Positions 45,301-49,048 of a stretch of DNA of 49,048 nucleotides are shown here, in pieces. The stretch is from the NCBI GenBank assembly GCA_001931905.2, contig MSJI02000587.1, forward strand, positions 1 to 49,048, written 5' to 3'. Below the pieces are notes generated by a model. The model did no database searches, was not told where the DNA came from, and was given only the letters and a program-made list of their open reading frames with translations. How positions within the stretch are numbered: position 1 is the first letter of the stretch; each line of letters starts with the position of its first letter. The translations under genes were made by a program, and so were the position numbers. The stretch comes from Cladosporium sp. IMV 00045 (lineage: Eukaryota > Ascomycota > Dothideomycetes > Cladosporiales > Cladosporiaceae).

Positions 45301-45537
45301 AAGGACGGCTTTCTGATGCAGGTCAGGGAGGATTTGGAGGGGAGCGGTTTGCTGGGCACGAGGGCCATTGTCGTCCAGCCTGATGGGAGTTGGGAGCCGA
45401 AGGCGGAGGAGAAGGCGACGGGGGTGAGGAGTGCGAGTTTGGAGAGGGAGGAGGCTGCGAGGGTCGCGGTGGATGCTGCTGCGGCGGGGGGTGGGAAGGG
45501 GAAGGGGAGGGCGATTGAGGTTATTGAGTTGGACTGA
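42400..45537 (+). CDS. SP-RING (MIZ) zinc-finger protein with AT-hook, SUMO E3 ligase-like
   Basis: One exon. From MVGYTGHRGSPKRKRIEP it encodes 1045 residues, and an in-frame ATG at 42289 would add 37. An AT-hook (KRPRGRPPKHP, ~193) binds the DNA minor groove. The middle is P/Q/S-rich disorder around a helical block (~310-560). The SP-RING lies at about 910-970: CPHRECFDLETF then CWRCPICKGDVRP supplies the Cys/His zinc ligands seen in Siz/PIAS ligases, which pass SUMO from Ubc9 to substrates. The extreme C-terminus IEVIELD is a hydrophobic-acidic SUMO-interacting motif. There is no SAP or PINIT domain that I can see, so it is closer to a Zimp-like PIAS relative than to canonical Siz1. The first codons are basic (KRKR), suggesting nuclear import. 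Confidence 0.9.
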   Translation: MVGYTGHRGSPKRKRIEPVGRTAQEVAETNATLHMFTSQRRSSWMQNASASLSPRESAMGESMEGHSPGNSPARQDGNQTNNNPHGTANGGNVQTRRDTPLAGVQWNTRPVLNANPNSEQPSEPGQIVDYELPHNVQTPTPLASDITPFPRPSSKDRLGLLSPALSDRNTISPADVVIVPDGPGDPVPPNEPLKRPRGRPPKHPRAPVASDMSINAVHQHPSGNTAATTPPGRVPLQITVPSNASPRQPNRHASTPTSNLSSAASRPQNAMDPTKFFPSPRQGSQQDVPQRPQLTGNVSGLFDGYRMEQLLKDAFRALGQDVNEFDNGRKHLLLEAAQKGDFFYLVLHQLFCLYSWHPALLPPQLCGGVPPAAWATLDTLLCPNHTVTPRVLHWFSEFPASIQVIDTSRDSFAFAKQVDEIKTFLQWLPGAWPALSATCHARQAPPLIQELVQDLRLSSPVLQTTVFRAIARGFWRGPRSKGFQILEELHREDQETYINQRWRRTVDEMRTAISVLAYLFKAWNAWCSIRANSPDDFNAPPECSYFLKPTQNARQGVAVDTGARLTASQQQHLLATNSRVQAQQQTTLPGLTYPSQGYVNEAQSQIIPSQSPAHQPVASQQPSNHSRLSLSTGSMAPARHPMQPLRYSTVPEVDPHLPRLLPPANTPPRPQPAHPDTLRVSLHQAHLRSPVPGKKELMPGEQPLYRHVIGYVLAPTLLDKSSHAQSVTFPILQEQIGRIPTWDPSQMPGGPGVRLLNESSYLYRLRCSKLPPGTGFQAENSWVTADNVWPDYLTFQLNGHFLEERRKLHHGRYLPIDLSPHLQAGDNILNSFSLPHHNDRSNYAVAIEIIGITTHAAILSQTPTLSSNDSLIAIKNSLSSAPNGGKADDDDDIGITSSTLTIPLFDPFRADRICDVPVRGTACPHRECFDLETFLSQCKREQPGYPSVADCWRCPICKGDVRPQTLVKDGFLMQVREDLEGSGLLGTRAIVVQPDGSWEPKAEEKATGVRSASLEREEAARVAVDAAAAGGGKGKGRAIEVIELD

Positions 45538-45975
45538 TGGAGGTCAGTTTCCGGGGTCTTTTCTTGCATCTAATGTCATGACAGTATGGGCCAATAGCAC
45601 CAGATGCATCGGAGAGGGAACTCCATTTGATAATGCATGTAGCATCTTCACGATTTCATGAAAGAACATTCTGCTGCTTTCCACTCCTCGTTCCTTAGGA
45701 AAAAACACACTTGTGAATGAAATTAGATAGAAATCACCGTCTGAGAACAAGATAAGAATAAAGGCAACGCTCGTAGCCACGCCTCCTCTACTTAGCTTGA
45801 ACGCCATCTTTCCACTGACAAGACAAGATCAAAACAAATTACCGCCCAGAAGGAAAAAAAGAGACAACCCGCTAACTCATTCTCAATAAAATCCCAGGAA
45901 AAACCCCTACCGCTCCTAGACACAACACATCATCCTCCAAACTTCACAAATCCCCACCAGATCTTCCCCAAAATC
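45538..45975. other. Convergent 3' flanks
   Basis: 438 bases between convergent stops of the SP-RING gene and the 45976 gene. No ORF supported; A-rich stretches suit polyadenylation. Confidence 0.55.
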
Positions 45976-48360
45976 TCAAACCTGCACCGCACTCCCACTC
46001 CTCCCCGCCGCCTCATCAATCCCAAACCCAAAAACCAGCCTGTACAAATCCCTCATCCAAACCCACTGCTCATTCCGTCCCAGCCACTTAACGCTCTTGG
46101 CGGCCTCGAGCGCGCCCAGCCTGCGCGGCGCCATGGTATGCGCGACCGCCATGCTCTTGTCGTTGACGACGAGTTTCTGGTATATACCCCAAACTTTGAC
46201 CTGCCAGGGGAGGGATCCGAAGGAAGTGGGCGGCTGGGCCTGCACGTGCGCCGGCAGCGGTGTAGGAAGCGCGCGCGAGTAGTTGGTGTTCGAGATGGCG
46301 GCTTTGAGGAGCAGGTAGCGCAGGCGGGTGAGGTGGGCTTCTTCGCTGGTTTTGCCCGCGGTCGCGGTGGAGGAGGTGCGTTGCGAGGAAGCCGATTCCG
46401 AGTAGCCGGAGAGCACGCTGGCGTTGCTGGACCAACGGTCGTGGTGGGGGGCGCTGCCGCGCAGGGAGTTGGGGTTGCTGCTTGTGCTGGCTGTGCTGCT
46501 GTTGCTGGGGGCGGGGCCGAGGACGAGGATGTTGGGGATGGCGATGGAGTCGGTGGGGGAGGATGTTGCGGTCGTCGTGTCGTCGAAGATGGTCGTAGGG
46601 GTTTCCGGTGGGAGGGAGGCGGCTGCGTCGTGGTATTGTCGGTTGCTGAGGCTGGAGGAGCTGCGTTCTGTTGAGCCACGTGTGGAGCCATGGGAGGTTT
46701 TGGATGAGTGGAATGGGAAGGTGGTTTGGGAGGGGCGTGGAGTGCCACGCTCAGGGCGGACCTGCGCCCAGCCTTCGCGGAAGAGGTCGCAGAGGTCCCA
46801 ACATGCCTGGACGGCGGATCCGAGGAGTTCTTCGTCGGGAGCACGGCCTTCACGGCTGGATTGGCGAAGGTTGAAAAGCATTTCTGCAAGTGACCAGCAA
46901 GCCCGGAGGAGAGCGTCTGTCTCCTGCGGCAGTGAGGTTGGAAGCTTTACCAGCCGATGGCATAGGGTGATGTAGAAGTCCAGCGTGCGCTCGTTGAAGG
47001 CGTCGGGTAGACTGCGATCATGCGTGTTGTAGAGGTGGTTGTTCAGCTCGAAGCTGACCCGAAGGACAGAATCGGAAGCTTCATCGCTCTTCTCTCGCGC
47101 ATCGAATAGAGACTGGCAGAAATCCCTACAGAGCTCCAATGTCGGTGTAGCCTGAGAGGTATGCTCTTCGTCTCGGGCATAGTATAACTGTTGGCAGAGG
47201 CGCCAACAGCTCAGCCATGCGGATTCCTGTTGCTCTTGTCGTCCAGCTACCTGGAACGTCCGCTTTCGATGGCTCGATGACAGATTCGCCAGGGTATTGC
47301 ACAACGTCCAGCATTCGCTCAAAGCAGTACGCAAGTTCGATACCTCTGGTGTATGCGGCACTGAAGCTTGTTGTGTCTGATTGATCGAACCTTCACCAAC
47401 CAGGCCGGCGGTGTTTGGCCGCTCTGGTTCATCGTCGTCTTTGCCCATTGACTCGGGTATGTCTTGCAAATGCGTCAGCGTCATATCCGACCAGGTGATT
47501 TTTACGTAGACGTACCTTCAAGACTCGACAGTCTTCGGCTTCGGCGCTTCTCGATCTCATCTTCAAGATCGTTGCGGGTCTGCGCCTGAGGAGTGGACCT
47601 ATCCATCTGGCGTGGAACATCTGTGTTTACCGGCGAGACACTGGCAGGTCGCTGATATTTCTGTTAGCAAGGCATCGGTGCTCACGCTGAATGGAGCGTA
47701 CCTTTTTGCTTGGACTCTGTGCGGCCTCCGGCGTAGTAGGAGACCGCAGGACTGGTGGTGGCTGATCGGACTCAGAAAGTGGTCGACTGCTTTGACCTTC
47801 CTTGAAGTCTTTAAAACCTGTGGGAACATGAATTACAGATTGAGGCGCATCCTCCTGCGAGTCTGAGCGAACGCGATTCGGAAGCTGGGTGATGATTTTC
47901 TGTGGTCGTTCCTAAATAGTCTTGTCAGTGATGGTCAACCTCAACAGCACCTGAAGCCAACATACACTTCCGGCACTTTTCACACTAGTGATTTCTATAT
48001 CTGGTGACTTGACTTCGTCAGCCTGATTAGGCATTGGTGACTTCACCTCGGAATCTTCTTGGGCATCTTCCTCTATCTCTGTGCTCTCCGTGCCATTCGA
48101 ATCAACCGGGGAAGGCTCGATTTGAGTTGGGTAAGGGCTCGGGGGAGGCGCGAGTGAGTCTGTATGGCCCGATGATCTTGACAATGGGCGTCAGCCATGT
48201 TTTTTAGCATTTCCAAGGTTGAAGCCCTGATATACCTATTCGAATTGTTGTGATTAAAGGAGCTGAATGGCGCCGGCGAATTAGGAGAGTCCGTGTAAGG
48301 TGAGAATGCGGACGAGAGTCCACCTGTGGGTGATGGCATTATGGGACTCTTCAATGCCAT
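45976..48360 (-). CDS. Fungal protein of unknown function (DUF7624-like)
   Basis: Five exons, 48360-48236, 48176-47966, 47911-47702, 47651-47516 and 47462-45976 (introns 50-59 nt), encode 722 residues; all phases agree. The N-terminal ~225 residues are disordered, Pro/Ser-rich and acidic (MALKSPIMPSPTGGL start), ending in a basic helix DLEDEIEKRRSRRLSSLE. A helical region (~250-460) has recurring Trp/Cys/Leu motifs (ALSECWTLCNTLANL, SCWRLCQQLYYARD, ACWSLAEMLFNLR, ACWDLCDLFREGW), which look like degenerate repeats of one helical unit. A Ser/Thr-rich linker follows, then a conserved C-terminal block LTRLRYLLLKAAISNTNYSR onward to VWMRDLYRLVFGFGIDEA. I believe this matches the fungal DUF7624 group, but that name is from memory and its function is unknown. 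Confidence 0.85.
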
Positions 48361-49048
48361 GACGGCACTGCTCTATTACTCGTTGGCGGCGCCTATGCGA
48401 CAAGAGTGTGGTGGGTACCAACAGAAGACAATGAAACTAGGGATGCAGCATATCACAACAATGGATCCTGTCCAACAGATTCTCGTCTCGCCAGCAATGG
48501 GTCACGGTCTGTCCAGATGTCCTGACGCCGTAAAAGTAGATCAGATCATATCGCCAGTCAGATGGCTGAGAGTGCTGGTCGGGTTTCTTCAGCCGCGCGT
48601 ATCACTCCAGTCTCGACGCGATGTCGTGTCAGGTGTCGCCGTCGAACGCCGTACAGCTGTTGTGTTGACAAGCAAAGGCAATGGTGTATGTGAAAAGAGA
48701 ACGAGAGCATTCGCATCCAACAAGTGAGGTCTCTAACACTGCCCGTGCGGCAGCTATGTACCTACCTTGCCCTGCCTGCCTGCCTACCTAGCCGGGGCAG
48801 CAGAGGCGTCGGGATGCAGAGGCGCAGAAGAGAACACAGGGCGAGCAGGAAGACCGGAGGGGCCAAATCTGCAGCATGCTCGTCCCGCGCACCACGCGAT
48901 GCCCAACAAGGTCAAGGGCTGTCATCCTTCGACTGCCACAGAGGATGGGCTTGGGTGCGTTCAGGGCAGCGTACCTCGACATCTTCTCGCAGAGTGAACC
49001 TGGGTGCCACAGTATGGCATCTCTACCGTCTCGGGTCCAATCCGGTAG
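48361..49048. other. Upstream region of the 45976 gene, to the right edge
   Basis: 688 bases. The promoter is GC/CT mixed and includes a direct-repeat patch of CCTACC/CCTGCC units at 48761-48792. No ORF with protein character is seen, and no gene visibly enters from the right edge. Confidence 0.55.

Noticed and set aside
49020..49048. Sequence at the right edge resembling a tRNA B box (GGGTCCAATCC)
   Set aside because: Two key B-box positions do not match, and no acceptor, D or anticodon stem can be drawn.

Overview
This is a nuclear chromosome segment from a filamentous ascomycete (Pezizomycotina), most likely a Dothideomycete. The evidence is short spliceosomal introns (43-267 nt, mostly 50-70) with GTAHGT-type donors, compact single genes without operons, CT-rich leaders, and a gene set typical of filamentous fungi (PtaB-like, DUF3176, Boi-type SH3-SAM-PH, Ync13-like, GH11 xylanase). 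The class is inferred from overall feel, not from a phylogenetic marker. I see no transposon, virus, CRISPR array, rRNA or plasmid feature.

Layout, left to right. 1-2029 (-): LIM-domain-binding/PtaB-like coregulator, cut by the left edge. 4232-6017 (-): V-ATPase subunit B, six exons. 7816-8621 (+): secreted GH11 xylanase. 9012-9120 (-): intron-containing tRNA-Leu(CAG). 9681-11825 (-): DUF3176 membrane protein. 13628-14656 (+): Arf6-type GTPase. 15434-17083 (-): mannose-6-phosphate isomerase. 17847-22102 (-): Munc13/Ync13-like C2 protein. 23444-23944 (+): Ino4-like bHLH factor. 25008-26568 (-): monocarboxylate-type MFS transporter. 27356-29794 (-): ELL elongation factor. 31571-32794 (+): D-2-hydroxyacid dehydrogenase. 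33800-35485 (+): unrecognised single-pass membrane protein. 35828-37219 (-): Hpm1/METTL18 histidine methyltransferase. 37974-40998 (-): Boi1/2-like scaffold. 42400-45537 (+): AT-hook plus SP-RING SUMO-ligase-like protein. 45976-48360 (-): five-exon fungal protein of unknown function.

The genes are mostly housekeeping or regulatory and do not form a cluster with one shared pathway. Several touch polarised growth and the cell wall: Arf6 (endocytosis and polarity), Ync13-like (exocytosis and septation), Boi (bud or hyphal tip scaffold), PMI (GDP-mannose supply) and xylanase (plant wall attack). Their proximity looks coincidental. The stretch 6.0-13.6 kb is gene-sparse and carries the accessory-type genes (xylanase, DUF3176) around a tRNA.

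I did not find a convincing new multi-gene system. The most unexplained signal is non-coding: two strong inverted repeats, an 11-bp-stem hairpin at 3361-3396 and a perfect 20-bp palindrome at 3456-3475, lie 60 bases apart in a 2.2-kb gene-free interval with a smaller related hairpin between them. Other items worth checking are a 19-bp inverted repeat with CRE-like half-sites at 33479-33497 upstream of the unrecognised membrane protein, and the insertion in the switch I region of the Arf6-like GTPase. All exon joins were worked out by hand from reading frame and GT-AG sites, and each full set of exons sums to a whole number of codons.
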